Made by a program: the position numbers and the translations under genes. Positions 1 to 11,299 of a DNA stretch of 64,000 bases are shown piece after piece; the stretch's first letter is position 1; each line of letters begins with the position of its first letter. The stretch comes from Chloranthus sessilifolius (taxonomy: Eukaryota > Streptophyta > Magnoliopsida > Chloranthales > Chloranthaceae), in contig CM037596.1 of NCBI GenBank assembly GCA_021018995.1, positions 99,741,416 through 99,805,415 on the forward strand, in the 5' to 3' direction. The notes under the pieces were generated by a model that searched no databases, had not been told where the DNA came from, and saw nothing but the letters and a program-made list of their open reading frames with translations.

Positions 1-748
1 CTTCTTGGGTCGATGCCACATGTTGCCGCAGGGGAATATACAAGAGCTGAAGCTTTGGCTGACTGAGACTGAATTGGTGTGGAGGCTTCCCTGGTTAGAC
101 AGGGCTTTTCCGGTAGTTCGTTTGAGAGATTATGAGGGTATCACTCTCCTTGGTTTGACCAGCAGCATCTACTACTTTCCATTTCGGGTGTTGCGCCAGT
201 TTGGTTGCTCTTAGTAGGTGCCTTGTACAACAAAGCCACCTCTGTGTGGCTTGATTTTCTCTCGGGGGTCCTCTGGGGATTTAGACTGGATAGCTGCTCT
301 TTGGGAGATGCGTCAGTCGACGCATATGTGTGATCTAGAGCAGGAAAATTTTGCTTTGACCATTCCAGAGTATGAGGCTTGGCTACTATCTGAGAGGGCT
401 TCTGCTTGTGGCTCGGACCAAGTTGAGAGTAATGATGTAGAGGGACCTTGGCCGAAGAAAGAGTCGACGCTTCGATCCCGTATTGAGCTGCTGATGGATG
501 AGAAACAAGTTTTGCATGAGCAATCAAAGAAATAATAGGTTAGAGAGGAAGTGGCAGAAGCAAGAGCCAATGTAACTAAGTGTGAGGTTCTTTGTTTGGA
601 AGGAGCCTTGGGTGATGCTCTTGGTGCTATCGACGCTTCACAGAAACGATATAGGAGTCTTCATGTCCGCTGGATGACAGAGCTGGATATTAGGAAGGAT
701 GCTTTACATGCAGAGATCCGTGCTTTGAAGTGCGAGTTGGGTCGTTAA
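1..748 (+). pseudogene. Broken plant transposon-associated gene (DUF7745-like), 3' part
   Basis: One reading frame runs from the window edge to the stop at 746-748. It is cut by adjacent double stops at 212-217 (TAG TAG) and 533-538 (TAA TAG). The first part contains WRLPWLDRAFPVVRL and YYFPFRVLRQFGCS. This looks like the 'LLG..G.I.Y.P...LRQ.G' signature of plant DUF7745-type proteins, which are common in repetitive plant DNA. The last 65 residues (551-748) are rich in A, E, L and R and look like a coiled coil. Because all segments share one frame, the damage is by point mutation. The 5' end is outside the window. The family call is from memory of the motif and is moderate; that the gene is dead is clear. 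Confidence 0.5.
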
Positions 749-1620
749 CTCCATCCTGCACATATTTTTTTGCATAGATCAAAGTCATAGAAGGAGGCAT
801 AAGAAACCCTTGTTCAGATACATATTTTTGGAATAGATATTTTCTTCATGTTTTTGTCTTTTTCAATTTTTTGTAAAAAGGAAAATAAAAGTTAGACATC
901 ACACTGATTATTTATTAGAGATGTGGTGTAAGCAAAGTACAAATTTATAAATGAAAAAGGGAAATCTATTATCTTACAAAAAGTATCATTTCTACTTTTC
1001 TCTTTTCTTGTTGTTTGTTGTTTTGTTTTTTTTATTGGTGGATTTTTTTTTTAGCCATAAGTAGAGATGACATTTAAGTGGGTTGATCGGGTTCCTAACA
1101 CCTTCTCGATCGATAATCGAAGCCCCTACCTAAGAGCCTTTAGCGTGAATTGGTAAATCAGAGTCATATCTGGCACTTTGGTGCATTAAATATTGATTTA
1201 AGGTTTCCCGGGACACTAAAAGCTCCGGGTAACAACTCTAAATTTGTAGTAAAGAGTGCACATCATCGCGACAGGCTCGCGAGAGCCCATGGTTTCACAA
1301 AGGTATTATTAGTGAAACCTCCAGAAACACTCGATGAATCGTAAATAGGTATTAATGGCATAATAAATGCAATAGAGACATTTTAAGATCAAATTACTAC
1401 AAGTTAAAATAACAGTTTAAAATTTTGACCAATCAGTCAAAGTTTTAAAATAATAATTCAAAAATAGAAAGGTAACAGAAGAATAAATCAATCAGTCGAA
1501 GTTTTAATATTGACAAGTGTGGTAGTAAATTTAAAAAAAATGAAAGTTCACATAAAAGATTGAGAAAGTCAAAATTTCAAAGAATTCAATTAGAGAATGA
1601 TCAATAAGACTAAAGAATGA
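749..1620. other. Spacer with no recognisable gene
   Basis: This stretch is AT-rich with A and T runs. At 1080-1345 a more balanced segment reads as 64 codons without a stop from 1150, but I recognise nothing in it. It may be the 3' part of the transposon to its left. Confidence 0.4.
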
Positions 1621-3000
1621 AAGAAAGAGGCCTTACAACTCTATATAAACACCCCATCACTCATTCTAGAGGACCAACCTATGAAGTTCAAGTTTTCTTC
1701 AAGCATAGATCTCTCTCTCCTCTAGTTTTCTTTAATCTTTAGTTTTTGCTTTAGCTTTAGTTGAGTAATTTATTTAATTTTAGTTTTTAATCCATGCCTT
1801 TTTAATTTCAAGTAAATTGTTACAGAGAATGAAAGTTTTGCTCTGATTCTCCATAGGAACCTCTTGGAATTTTTTTTTTAATTAATGCATTGTTCTTATT
1901 TATTTTTTATTCTATGTTCATGTCTTTTAAATTCAAGTAGAATGTTAGAGGGAAGAAAACTTAAGCCAAGTTTTTCATAGGTTGATATAATTTCTTTACT
2001 TTATGTCATTTAATTTTTACTTTTTATTTTATGCATTTTATTCTTCTAGTTCCAGCTAATTAGAATAGAGATTCAAATTGAGAAAGTTGAGTTGAGAGAG
2101 AGATCAAGAAGATGAAGATTGAAACATTTCTAAATCTGAATTTTCCCTTCAATTCAATATGATCAAGAGCATAATGAAGACCATTGCGAGGATTGTGGAT
2201 TACTAAATACATACATCAAAGTTAAGATTAAACCCTAACTTAATTTCTTATAAAATTTTAATTTAAATTTTTATGATCCATTGTTTTAATAATCATTTTT
2301 TATTTCAATACTTTTAATGCTATGAGGCCTTTTCTTATTTGATTTTTAAAGTCAATTGTAAGAATATCTAGTATGCTTAAGGGTTTTTTCCCTTTTATAC
2401 TTGATGATTCAATAAAATTAGACTTTTTTATCAAATAATTTAAGAAAAATTAGTATGATTGAGAATGATCGAAAATATATCGGATCTATTCAAGAAAATA
2501 GAAAATTTTAATAATCTAAATTTTAAACCGAGAAGATTACCTTTATATAATTTAAACAGTTTTAATTAAATCAAGATTATCGGGGTCTAGATTTATATCT
2601 TAATTGTTAATTCAATTGTGGATAAAAATAATAATTCAAAAAGACATTAGAGAGAGAGAGAGAGAGAGAGAGAGTTAGGTGTAGATTCTAAACTTTGATG
2701 TCATTTATGAATAGAATTTTTCTCCAATTTATCCATTTTTTTATTTTATCTTCCTTTTACAAAGTTTTCATTTTTGAGTTTCAAACATAAGATTTAGATA
2801 TTTCAATTAATTAATTGGATTAGTTGAGTAGATTTTAAAATTTAGTTTTCATAGACAATCTCTAAGGGATTGACACTTGCAATACTTACCTGTTGCTATA
2901 CATTGATTCGTATACTTGTGAGTTTTTAATTTGAATTCTGATAATTTTAAAAATATTTAATTGAGGTGATTGTTGGGTATATTTTGTAATCGGAATTTGA
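1620..3000 (+). other. Possible decayed LTR or leader of an LTR retroelement
   Basis: A clear TATA box (tctatataaa, 1641-1650) is followed by a CT-rich leader. Further on, around 2865-2935, the text 'gattgacacttgcaatac ... gtatacttgtgag' resembles the end of Athila/Tat-type gypsy leaders. No paired LTR, primer-binding site or coding domain was found, so this is a weak inference. Imperfect repeats of 'aatttcaagtaaattgtta' occur near 1800 and 1930. Confidence 0.25.
2649..2674. repeat. (AG)13 microsatellite
   Basis: A pure AG run lies inside AT-rich spacer. Confidence 0.95.
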
Positions 3001-3383
3001 ACAATAGGCTTCATTCTCTTAAATTAGTTAAGGTAAAAAATTGAAAAGCAACATTTCAAAGTAGTTTTCACACATTGGTAAAATGTCAAATTGGAACAAA
3101 ATTTTTAAGATATTTTGATAGAATTTCGTGTGAATGGAGTCTTACTAATTTTCTAAAGAATACAAAATAATATTTTATAGGTAGAAAAAAGAAAATAAAT
3201 AAAAGCAGTTGGCCAAACATATTTTAGGTGGTTACTTTGAAATCAACATTTTCAAGCAAAGATAAATTCTTATATTAATATGAACACTATTAAAGTCTAG
3301 TTCAAATGGTATATTCTAATCATGAATCCCACCTACATTACCATCTCATAGTACATGTGTCATTATTTAAGGATGGAGTAGTA

Positions 3384-3388
<5 letters not shown>

Positions 3389-3454
<66 letters not shown>
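3389..3454. repeat. (AT)33 microsatellite
   Basis: An uninterrupted AT run abuts a segment rich in the CGATACGTATCG word. Reading frames across it are Ile-Tyr artefacts. Confidence 0.95.
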
Positions 3455-3456
<2 letters not shown>

Positions 3457-3610
3457 TATCAAAAATCGACCGATACCGATATGTATCAATTTTTCAGCAA
3501 ACCTATACGTATCGGTCCTATAACTCGGTATCGGTATCGATTGATACGTATCGACCAATTCATTTTGATCCTTCATGGACCGATACTCAATACCGAGTTG
3601 GACACCTTAA
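3455..3610. mobile_element. Relative of the CGATACGTATCG MITE family, ends unclear
   Basis: The left end reads ATGGTATCAAAAATCG. The interior repeats the words CCGATACC, GATACGTATCG and GGTATCGG, as in the 215-bp elements at 4476 and 20342. The left flank is the AT microsatellite, so no target duplication can be read. The right end is near TTTTGATCCTTCATGG (about 3586) or slightly beyond. Confidence 0.5.
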
Positions 3611-3869
3611 TCTATAGTATTCAGAAGTTAGATGTTCAAGTCACGACATGAACCTAGTCATATTCATATATACACAGGCACACGCATGTGTACATATATA
3701 TGATACTCATGCCAGTAGACCGTTCAGATCTTTGCGGTCAACATTGACCAGGGAGGTGGATGTTCTCCTAGCTCAAGTCATGGTATGCCTCGAGTCAGGT
3801 GATCATTACTCTCTCTCTATTTATATATATTATTTTCGTTTAATATTTGACTTTGAAGTTTATTTTGAA

Positions 3870-3991
3870 AATGATCAAATTAAATAGCTCATTCTTTATA
3901 CATGGACCCCGTTTTACTTTATAGTTATTGACAATGATCAAATTAAATAGCTCATTCTTTATACATGGACCCCGTTTTACTTTATAGTTAT
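3870..3991. repeat. 63-bp tandem duplication
   Basis: Two consecutive near-identical copies begin with AATGATCAAATTAAATAG at 3870 and 3933. This is a recent local duplication in spacer. Confidence 0.9.
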
Positions 3992-4475
3992 GTTTAGAAT
4001 TTAGAGTGACGGAGCTTTTGCCTACCTCACCAAAATCATCATCAAAATCATAAGTTGATCATGCTCCTATAAAGTTGTTTAGTAGTCAAATCTTATGGAA
4101 AGGCCACGGCTTCTGTCGAGCCAGCTTGTGGCACCATTAAGGGGCGAAAGACTTCTTATAAACTTTATAATCTTTATGTTGTTGGTGGAGCCTCATTCAT
4201 CCAAGAAAGTATCTCTTCATATAAAACTCCCTATTCTTTCAGATTGAAAATCCATTTATGCTTCAAGTTGGGAATATTTTCACACTAAAACATAAAAAAC
4301 GTGTAAACGGATAAGACCAACCGTGGACCCAACTTTATTGAACTCATTGGACCCAAAGGATAGATCTGAGAAGACTCAATTAAAAACTTACCCAATAATC
4401 TTGACATATTATTAATGGGCTAGGCCCAGAGATTGCCCGATTCATACATGAAATATACTTTTATTTTACCGTAAT

Positions 4476-4690
4476 CTTGGGTCAAAATATCAGGTATCCG
4501 ATACGTATCGTCCGAGCTCAAAACCGATACGTATCGGAATAATAAAATACCGGATGATACATTGAATGTATCGTCCGGGCATATACATACAAAATGGCGA
4601 TATGGTACATTGAGTGTACCGTATCGTCTCAGTCCAAAACCGATACGTATCATCCGATACGATACGTATCGGACGAAATTTTGACCCATG
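4476..4690. mobile_element. 215-bp hAT-type MITE, complete, with 8-bp target duplication
   Basis: Exact 8-bp direct repeats ACCGTAAT flank the element at 4468-4475 and 4691-4698. Ends are inverted: CTTGGGTCAAAAT on the left and ATTTTGACCCATG on the right. The interior is a patchwork of CCGATACGTATCGG-like palindromes with GGTACATTGAG / GAGTGTACCGTATCG segments. There is no coding capacity. Eight-bp duplications are typical of the hAT superfamily, so hAT mobilisation is inferred. Elements of the same design lie at 20342-20556 and 46823-47051. Confidence 0.85.
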
Positions 4691-4914
4691 ACCGTAATCC
4701 TATTCCAAAATAAATAGGATCTAAGGATATGGATGAAGGGTAAAGATAAGGTTTAACGTTCTAAGATCTCTCCGTAGCAAAAGAGCGGCACCTTGTGTCC
4801 ATTAGATCTAATGTGTATTACACGTAGTCACTTGTATGTACGGAAACCATTTGAAAACAAGGTCTAGTAACTGACATGTTTAAAACTCCATCTAAGTGAC
4901 AAAATTGTTTAGGC

Positions 4915-5165
4915 GAAAATGCCCTTAGCTCACATATGAGACAGATCGATTTGACTAATATGAGACCGATCGATCAGACTAATGAGATTGATCAATTCCA
5001 TATGAGATCGTTCGGTCCCACATGAGAGTGATTAGTCCCATATGAAACTGACCAATCCATTCTAAGACCGATAGGTCTCATATGAAACCGACTCTATCAG
5101 TCTTATAGGGGACTGGTCAGTCTCCTATGAGTCCGATTGATTAGTCACATATGAGACTCAAGGAC
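4915..5165. repeat. Cluster of near-palindromic words (GATCGATC / TCATATGAGAC)
   Basis: About ten imperfect copies of a phrase like 'catatgagaccgatcgat' follow each other, with reverse-complement-like variants (ggtctcatatg, cagtctcctatg). A TATA-like tctatatgaaa follows at about 5236. The layout resembles the U3 word clusters of the LTRs elsewhere in this window, but I found no LTR ends here. Confidence 0.6.
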
Positions 5166-6430
5166 ATTTTCATCTAATTCAATCTTTCAGTTAAATTAAA
5201 TTTCAACACATGACAATTTTGCCACACTAAATATGCACCTCTCTATATGAAAAGCCATGTATGATGAATTTTGCTTATTCCTCTTTTGCTTGTGATAAGT
5301 TAACAACTACCAGGAGCAAGTTGGATCCCTTCTCCCTAAAGACCATTGTAGTCTTATAGTACTTAGATTTGGTTGCAATGTTCCCTTAGGACACAAAACT
5401 ATCGCAATAAATGTAAGCACCCACACTCAAAGCATCATTTTTCATGACAATATCATATGATGCATGCATATAAATCACCCACAAGAATATCACCAAAATA
5501 TAATTAATGTGCATACATGTGTGTCAATGAAAAATGCCAAAGGAATAATCCCAAATGGCTCTGGCGGACATTTAAATACTAAAACGGTGGTTAAATGATC
5601 TTCCTTTAACCCATTTTAGTATAAAAATAAAAATTAAGTGGGACCACATAAAAATTTAATTTTTATACACCAAGTCATTTGACTGAAATTAAACTTTCCA
5701 CCAAAAAAAAAATAATTTTTTAATCATTTCAACTCTAATTTTAATTTTAAAATGTGACTTTCGTGTAAACTAACTATTATATATTGTTGGTGGATGATAG
5801 ATACTGTTTTGTCAATTTATAACTTGATGCTATATTACCAATTTTTTTATTGGTCATAGATTTGGCTTTTAGTCAAACTTCAACTTTGAGTTAGAATTTG
5901 ACTTTTAGTCAAACTTTCACTACTGAAATCTCATAGTGATTATTTACTACTATGTAAATTTTTGATTCATCAGCGTAGTTTTTTATTGGCCAAAGTTATC
6001 AAAAGCTAACTTTTTGTTAAATTTGAATTAATTAAAGTTTGAAATTTTTTGTCAAAAGCTAACTTTTTGTTAAATTTTAATTAATATAGCGTGATAGTGA
6101 CTAGGGCTACCATTGTGTTTAATGTCTAAGCCAATGGTTTTTGTAACTAACTTTTATTTTTCTTACACTTATTATCTGACAAAAGAGTCATTGCTAAATT
6201 TTTTTTCTCGAGCATCCTAATTAAAATAGAAAAGCAAATTTCAAACAACAATCATTTATGAAACACTCTAATTAAACAACAAAATTTTATTTTCACCCGA
6301 AATCATTTCACAAGAAATTAATCGGGAGATGGATTTCACTTCCTGTTTAGAGTAGAATATGTAACTATGTATGAGCCAAGCACCAAAAGGCTATTAAAAG
6401 GTTAAGTCGAGTCGACATTTTGGCTTCCCA
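5166..6430. other. AT-rich spacer
   Basis: No gene is visible. Two copies of a phrase near 'caaaagctaactttttgtta' lie at about 6000 and 6055, and two copies of 'cttttagtcaaactt' lie at about 5867 and 5900. Confidence 0.5.
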
Positions 6431-6434
6431 ATAA

Positions 6435-6735
6435 GAATATTACAAGATGCCCAACCGACCCAACTTGGCGAGCCCCAATGGTACACTCAAGTTGACCTTA
6501 TCCCACCCGTGAACCTTTCTTGACCTGACGCCCGACATGAAAACCCAACCCGGTAAAAAATTCCTATTTTTTATACTTTTTACATATAAATTAGAGTCGT
6601 GTCAATCCAACCTGAACCTCTTGATCAACCTGACCCACCAGGTCAAGCTTATGTACCCGTCGGGTAAAATACCGGGTCGGGTTCCTACCCTGGATAGCCC
6701 CAACCGGCTATTCTATTTAGTACGTCTACCCTTTC
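6435..6735. repeat. Segment rich in GACCCAACC / GGGTCGGGTT words
   Basis: The words 'accgacccaac', 'aaacccaacccgg', 'cgggtaaaataccgggtcggg' and 'cccaaccgg' recur in both orientations. This is another self-complementary word patch like the MITEs nearby. I could not find clean ends or a target duplication. Confidence 0.4.
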
Positions 6736-6982
6736 TTGGTCTTTCTTTAAATTAAAAAACGAGAACCACGCTTCTCTAAGATGTGGATGCTCGCGCTCCA
6801 CGAAGCTGACAGCTGGCTGTCGGAGAGAAGTCGAAGCCCCCCACTTCAGTCACGTGACGAGCTGTGAAGAGTGATGACTACTCAAAGCAAATTGCTTTTC
6901 TGATGAGTTGGTACTAGCTGCCTCACTCGTGCACCAAGGGTGGTGCACAGTGCACAGATATTTGTCGACATTTGATTTAGTA

Positions 6983-7408
6983 GGGTACCTCTAAGCGTGC
7001 CCCATCAAAGACCCCTTAAAAACCATTAATTCCTTCGAATCTGATGGTAGAGATCATTTTTCACCCTAATCTTCCGCACAACAGATCCTGAGATCATGGC
7101 GTACTTATCAGATAGTCAATTTGTGATTCCATATATCACAAATTCCCAAAAAATGTTTCTAAAATCACACTTGAGCATGATGTGTGCCCCTAAAATCATC
7201 ACATTTGAGCTTGATGTGTGCCATATGATTTTAATGTCATGGAATAAAAAATTAACTGTCTGAAAGGTGCGCTATGATCTCAAGTTTTGTTGTGTAAGAT
7301 GGGGGGTAAAAGTGATCTCCATCATTTGATTCGAAGGAATCAATGATTTTCAAAGGGTTTGGAACGTGAGTGCTTTTAGAGAACACATGAATGCATTTAA
7401 AGGTACTC
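6983..7408. mobile_element. Mutator-type foldback MITE with 9-bp target duplication
   Basis: Exact 9-bp direct repeats GATTTAGTA lie at 6974-6982 and 7409-7417. The ends are GGGTACCT and AGGTACTC. Long inverted arms follow: CCATTAATTCCTTCGAATC with GATTCGAAGGAATCAATG, then GAGATCA...CACCCTAATCTTCC with the matching right arm GTAAGATGGGGGGTAAAAGTGATCTCC. There is no open frame. The 9-bp duplication and long arms fit a non-autonomous MULE. Confidence 0.85.
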
Positions 7409-7417
7409 GATTTAGTA

Positions 7418-8228
7418 TTAGATAAGTGCTAGTGTGCTACGAGCTCTTGATACTTGGGCTACTTTTGAGATGTGTGCCATATAAAATGTTATTGTATGTT
7501 GCTTGATGAGTGCAACTTGATTTGAATTTTTTGGTGTGCAAGATTGGGAAGAAAAAAGGTTGACAATATAGTTTGACATGAGATGCTTTCATGGATGGTT
7601 TCACGAGTTACAACTAGATCATGCTCACCAAGGAAGACTAGGATAAAACCTTATTTACCACAACATGTGATTTCCGCCATACCTTTCAAAATGGTCAAAA
7701 ACAATCTAATAGTAAGGGATCATTTTTTGGAATGTCTGTCATGTGGAGTCAATGCGCTTCATCTCATACAAGTATGAACACTGTTATACAGTGAATAATT
7801 TTATAGGCAGCTTATGTGGTGTGACATGATTGGTTGCATACATAATAGTGTCCAAGCACTGTAGCCAATCATGACACACCACATAAGCTGCTTGTAAAAT
7901 TGTTTCTCAAAACTTGTCCACCATTAAAAATAAATAAAATAAAAAGTAAAAAAATAAAAAAACCTGACCACCATTTATAATTTTCCTACAAGTAATTGTA
8001 CTAACAACTAACAACTCACTTAAGCTAATTTTCATGCTCACAATTTAATAAAATTTGACCATTTTTGACAAGAAGAGGTTGACCCTATGTGCTGTTACCA
8101 GTGGCCAACGAGTTGGTATTAGTTAATTGGCTCTTTCATTAACATACTTGGAAAAAGAGTGAAATTGGAACGAAAAAACAACCTCATTGCCACTAAAAAG
8201 AAATAATTTTATTATTTCAATATCTGAA
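7418..8228. other. Spacer with a short foldback element at 7796-7905
   Basis: Arms of about 42-45 bp at 7796-7837 and 7861-7905 pair: left GGCAGCTTATGTGGTGTGAC, right ACACCACATAAGCTGC. The loop is about 23 bp. The rest is AT-rich and shows nothing else. Confidence 0.7.
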
Positions 8229-8237
8229 ATTATATAA

Positions 8238-8669
8238 GGGTGGCATTATTTGCACCTGTTGAACCTGTGAACAACAGACGGTTTCTCGCTATAAAAAATA
8301 TTGACTGTCTTGAATTAGACGATGGAGATCGGTTTTTATCCCAAATCCTCAAAAGTGACCATTAGGCGGTCACAAGTTAATCCCACATGGCACAAACCCT
8401 CAAAAGTGATCATATGATTAGACGATGGAGATCATTTTTAGCCCCAAAATTTCACATAATAGGTATGCTCATGATCATGGTCACTTTTGAGGATGAGTGC
8501 CATGTGGAATTAAGATCTGATTGTCTGATAGGTGCGACATAGTCTCAACACCTATTGTGTGAAATTTTGGGACTAAAAATGATCTCCATCATCTGATTCA
8601 ACACAGTTAACCAAAATTATTTTTCATCGAAAAAGGTGGGTGGAAAAACTGGTGTGAATAACCCCTCCC
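8238..8669. mobile_element. Second Mutator-type foldback MITE with 9-bp target duplication
   Basis: Exact 9-bp repeats ATTATATAA lie at 8229-8237 and 8670-8678. The ends GGGTGGCATTATTTGCACC and GGTGTGAATAACCCCTCCC are inverted. The inner arms repeat GACGATGGAGATC and GATCTCCATCATC, shared with the element at 6983-7408. The outer arms differ from that element. A partial internal duplication places two starts of the GATGGAGATC arm at about 8320 and 8420. Confidence 0.85.
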
Positions 8670-8678
8670 ATTATATAA

Positions 8679-9180
8679 CTTTAGATTTGTTCTTTAAATG
8701 ACACAACAGAGTTTATGAAATCATGCACAATCATAAGTCCAAAACGGTGACCCAATTTCCAAGTTAGTTGGAAATGGAGAGGCACCTAATGCCATCCATC
8801 TCTTATGATTTGATTGAGTAGTTGGATCCGTGGTTAAAAATATCGGTGCATCTCCCACCGTTTAACCAATATAGCAGAAAGAGATTGATGCCTACACCAT
8901 CCACAGTACATGTGTTGGGTACTTAAAACTAACTCTTTTGTTTCCTTCACCTACCAAAAATTAACAATAAAATTAGAATTTTATTGTCACGTGCATTGAT
9001 CAATCTCCACCACTAATGCAGTCAAATATATGATTTTATAGACTCAGATGCAGATGCAATAACCTAAAATCAGCACATAAAACCAAAGAAATGTCAATAA
9101 AGAAACTCTCTCAACCTTTTGATCATCATAAACAGGTTATAGATGGTTAAAGATGAACTGTAGCACGAATTTCCATAGCT
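8679..9180. other. Upstream region of the host kinase gene
   Basis: No gene is seen. It is AT-rich with no clear repeats and probably holds the distal promoter of the kinase gene that starts near 9240. Confidence 0.4.
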
Positions 9181-9194
9181 GTGATAAACATTCT

Positions 9195-9245
9195 ATAATT
9201 ACTTTTATAATTATAATAAAAACCCTCTCTACCAATAAATACCCA
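9195..9245 (+). promoter_or_regulatory. Candidate core promoter of the kinase gene
   Basis: TATA-like tataattataata (about 9206-9218) lies 25-40 bases before a CT-rich initiator-like stretch (ctctctacc, then tctctttctctctct). The position fits the leader exon that ends at the strong donor at 9452. The start site is inferred, not shown. Confidence 0.45.
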
Positions 9246-9451
9246 GAAATTGCCACTCGAAATGTCTCTTTCTCTCTCTAAATTTTTCTCCCTCCATCGC
9301 GATTTCGTTTTCTCGGATTTTCGTACGTTTCCCGGCCGCAGCTTCGGTTGAGTCATGCCTTAGCTCCTCGCCGGAGACATTAGATTCCGGTACATTCATA
9401 TTTTCCGGCGACTGCAACTGCAACTGCGATTTCAAATGCTCAGATCTGTCG
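9240..9451 (+). other. SIS8: 5' untranslated leader exon of the kinase gene
   Basis: A CT-rich, locally GC-richer block ends at a good donor (ctgtcG|GTGAGTTTT, GT at 9452). The T-rich intron that follows has the look of a plant leader intron. The block contains a 29-codon upstream frame (9262-9351), a two-codon one (ATGCCTTAG at 9354) and an ATG at 9437 running toward the splice. Linking this exon to the coding exon 4 kb away is inference from order, strand and the good acceptor at 13496. Confidence 0.55.
9262..9351 (+). promoter_or_regulatory. Upstream open reading frame in the leader exon
   Basis: ATG at 9262 opens a 29-codon frame ending with TGA at 9349-9351 (start MSLSLSKFF). If the leader begins before 9262, this frame would be met first by scanning ribosomes and could lower kinase translation. 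Confidence 0.45.
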
Positions 9452-10429
9452 GTGAGTTTTTATTTATTTGTACTTTATATTATTATATATTGTATATATA
9501 TATATATTTTATCTCGTGGTCTATCTCTCTCTTTGCTATTCGATTCTATAGATTAAATTTCGTTGATGTGGATTTTATATTTATTTTATTTTATTAGTTT
9601 GGATTATGTTTTGATCTTGTAAAGGTTTCTAGGGCACGTACAGAGTGTGAATCTAATTTTTTTTTCTGTGCATATTAGTTAGTTCGATCTATAATATTTT
9701 AGTTTTTTTGTTATTTTTTCGTAGAATATAGATTAGCGTTGAAAGGTGTTTGAATATAATCTCGAATTTCTTGTATATTTTAATGTTTATATGTCGGGAG
9801 AGAAGTGTGTTTGTTTTCTTTCGGTAATTGTGATCATTCATTTTGAAATTGATTGGTTTTCGAAATCCGAAAAATGTTATTTCAGGAGTTAAGTTGATAT
9901 TTCAATTTATCGCCAGATTCAGGACAATAATTAGCTCTAATTTTTTTTTATTCATAAAAAAAAGCTCTATTTGCGAGTTGTTACATTTTTTAGCATGGCG
10001 AGTCTTGCTTTAGGGAGGTAATTAAAGTTTTTCCACTTTATGAATTGATATGTATCCGAAGATTTGGAACATATCGTTTTGAGTGTACAGATCCCCATCA
10101 ATTTATAATAAGTATGCTGTTTTTATAAAAAAATTTTAAATTATTTTTTATGAATGTTTTAAAATATATTATTTTTTATGAATGTTTTAGAATATAGGTT
10201 GTTTTTTCTGCTGAGAAATGAACATGCATTGGTCTGTATTGCCTGATGCAACTGATACAATAAACAATTTCACTGTATCAAACTTACTTCGGTTGTATGC
10301 CAAGAAATTTTTCTGGTTGAGCCAAAACAGGACACCAATGTTTTAATCTTATACCTGCGTAGTAGCACATCAACCATTCTTATCTCGATATGTTTGATAA
10401 ATAACAAATTTTTATTAATTATACAAAAT

Positions 10430-10923
10430 ATACAAGCTATTCAATGGGATGAGATTGACAAAAGATTGGAGTGACCGAAGATCCGCTTCTGGTTATTGCA
10501 TCTTTCTCTTGGTGGAAATCTGGTTACCTAGAAGAGTAAAAAGTAGTATCTAGTTTCAAATTCAAGTGTTGGAGGAGAATATAGAGCCATGTCCCAGGGA
10601 GCTCAAGAGGAAATGTGGCTTTGATTTAATCTATCTGACCTTGGAGTTAATCTAAAATTGCCCATGGCTCTCTATGGATACAATGAAGCTGCGCTACACA
10701 GCTGAAAACGTGTAGCATTAATGGACCAAACATCGAAGTTGATTGCTTCATAAGAGAGAAGGTGGAATCTAAGGAGTTTTCTACATCGCGAGTCAGTCCT
10801 AAAGATCAACCTGCAGACATACTTACCAAGGCAGTGGGAAAGAGCTGGTTGTGTCACATCACCTTCAAGTTGGGCAGGGTTGACATCTATGCTCCAACTT
10901 GGGAGGGGGGGCGGGGGGGGGAA
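10430..10923 (+). pseudogene. Ty1-copia RNase H tail, broken
   Basis: Pieces of the copia RNase H end are readable with stops and frameshifts: GGNLVT, EYRAMSQGAQEEMWL, HIEVDCFIREKVESK (written across a frame change) and KDQPADILTKAVG. A polypurine tract (gggagggggggcggggggggga, about 10902-10922) follows, then an LTR-like TGTTGG. Upstream polyprotein domains are absent, so this is a 5'-truncated insertion in the leader intron. Confidence 0.8.
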
Positions 10924-11190
10924 TTGTTGGTGGTGTTTCCATAGTGTTCATATTTAATTGGTGCGTATGGAATCTCCTTTCATGTATGAGGGAGTGTGAG
11001 GTGTGAGTATTAGTTGGTGTGCTACTATCATTTTCTTAAGAGCATAAATGTTAATGATAAAAGGGTATGGGAACTAACTTTCTCATAACCCTAATTTCGT
11101 TCCTTCTCCTATTTCTTTCTTTCTCTATCTCTCCTCTCTAACCCTAACTGTCTTGAACCATAGACACATCATATAGTTAGTCTATCACAC
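10924..11190 (+). mobile_element. 3' LTR of the truncated copia element
   Basis: It starts TGTTGGTGGTGTTTCC directly after the polypurine tract. A related sequence (TGTTGGCGTGTTCATAG, then ...aatgataaaggga...cttataaccctaatttc) lies at 48863-49048. The end near 11190 is approximate. Confidence 0.6.
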
Positions 11191-11299
11191 TAAAAATAAT
11201 TTTTCATAAGTCTCTTCCTCTATATTTGGATAGGCAGTGAAATGTTGTGTTAGACTTACGTGTTCGACATTGATTGACATTGCAAGTGTAGCTCGTCTT

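Noticed and set aside
3455..3610. 8-bp duplication for the MITE next to the AT microsatellite
   Set aside because: The left flank is pure AT repeat and the right flank reads accgatac; nothing to compare.
3306..3617. Open frames with long Ile-Tyr runs on both strands (also at 30876-31160 and 39623-39817)
   Set aside because: They only translate AT microsatellites.
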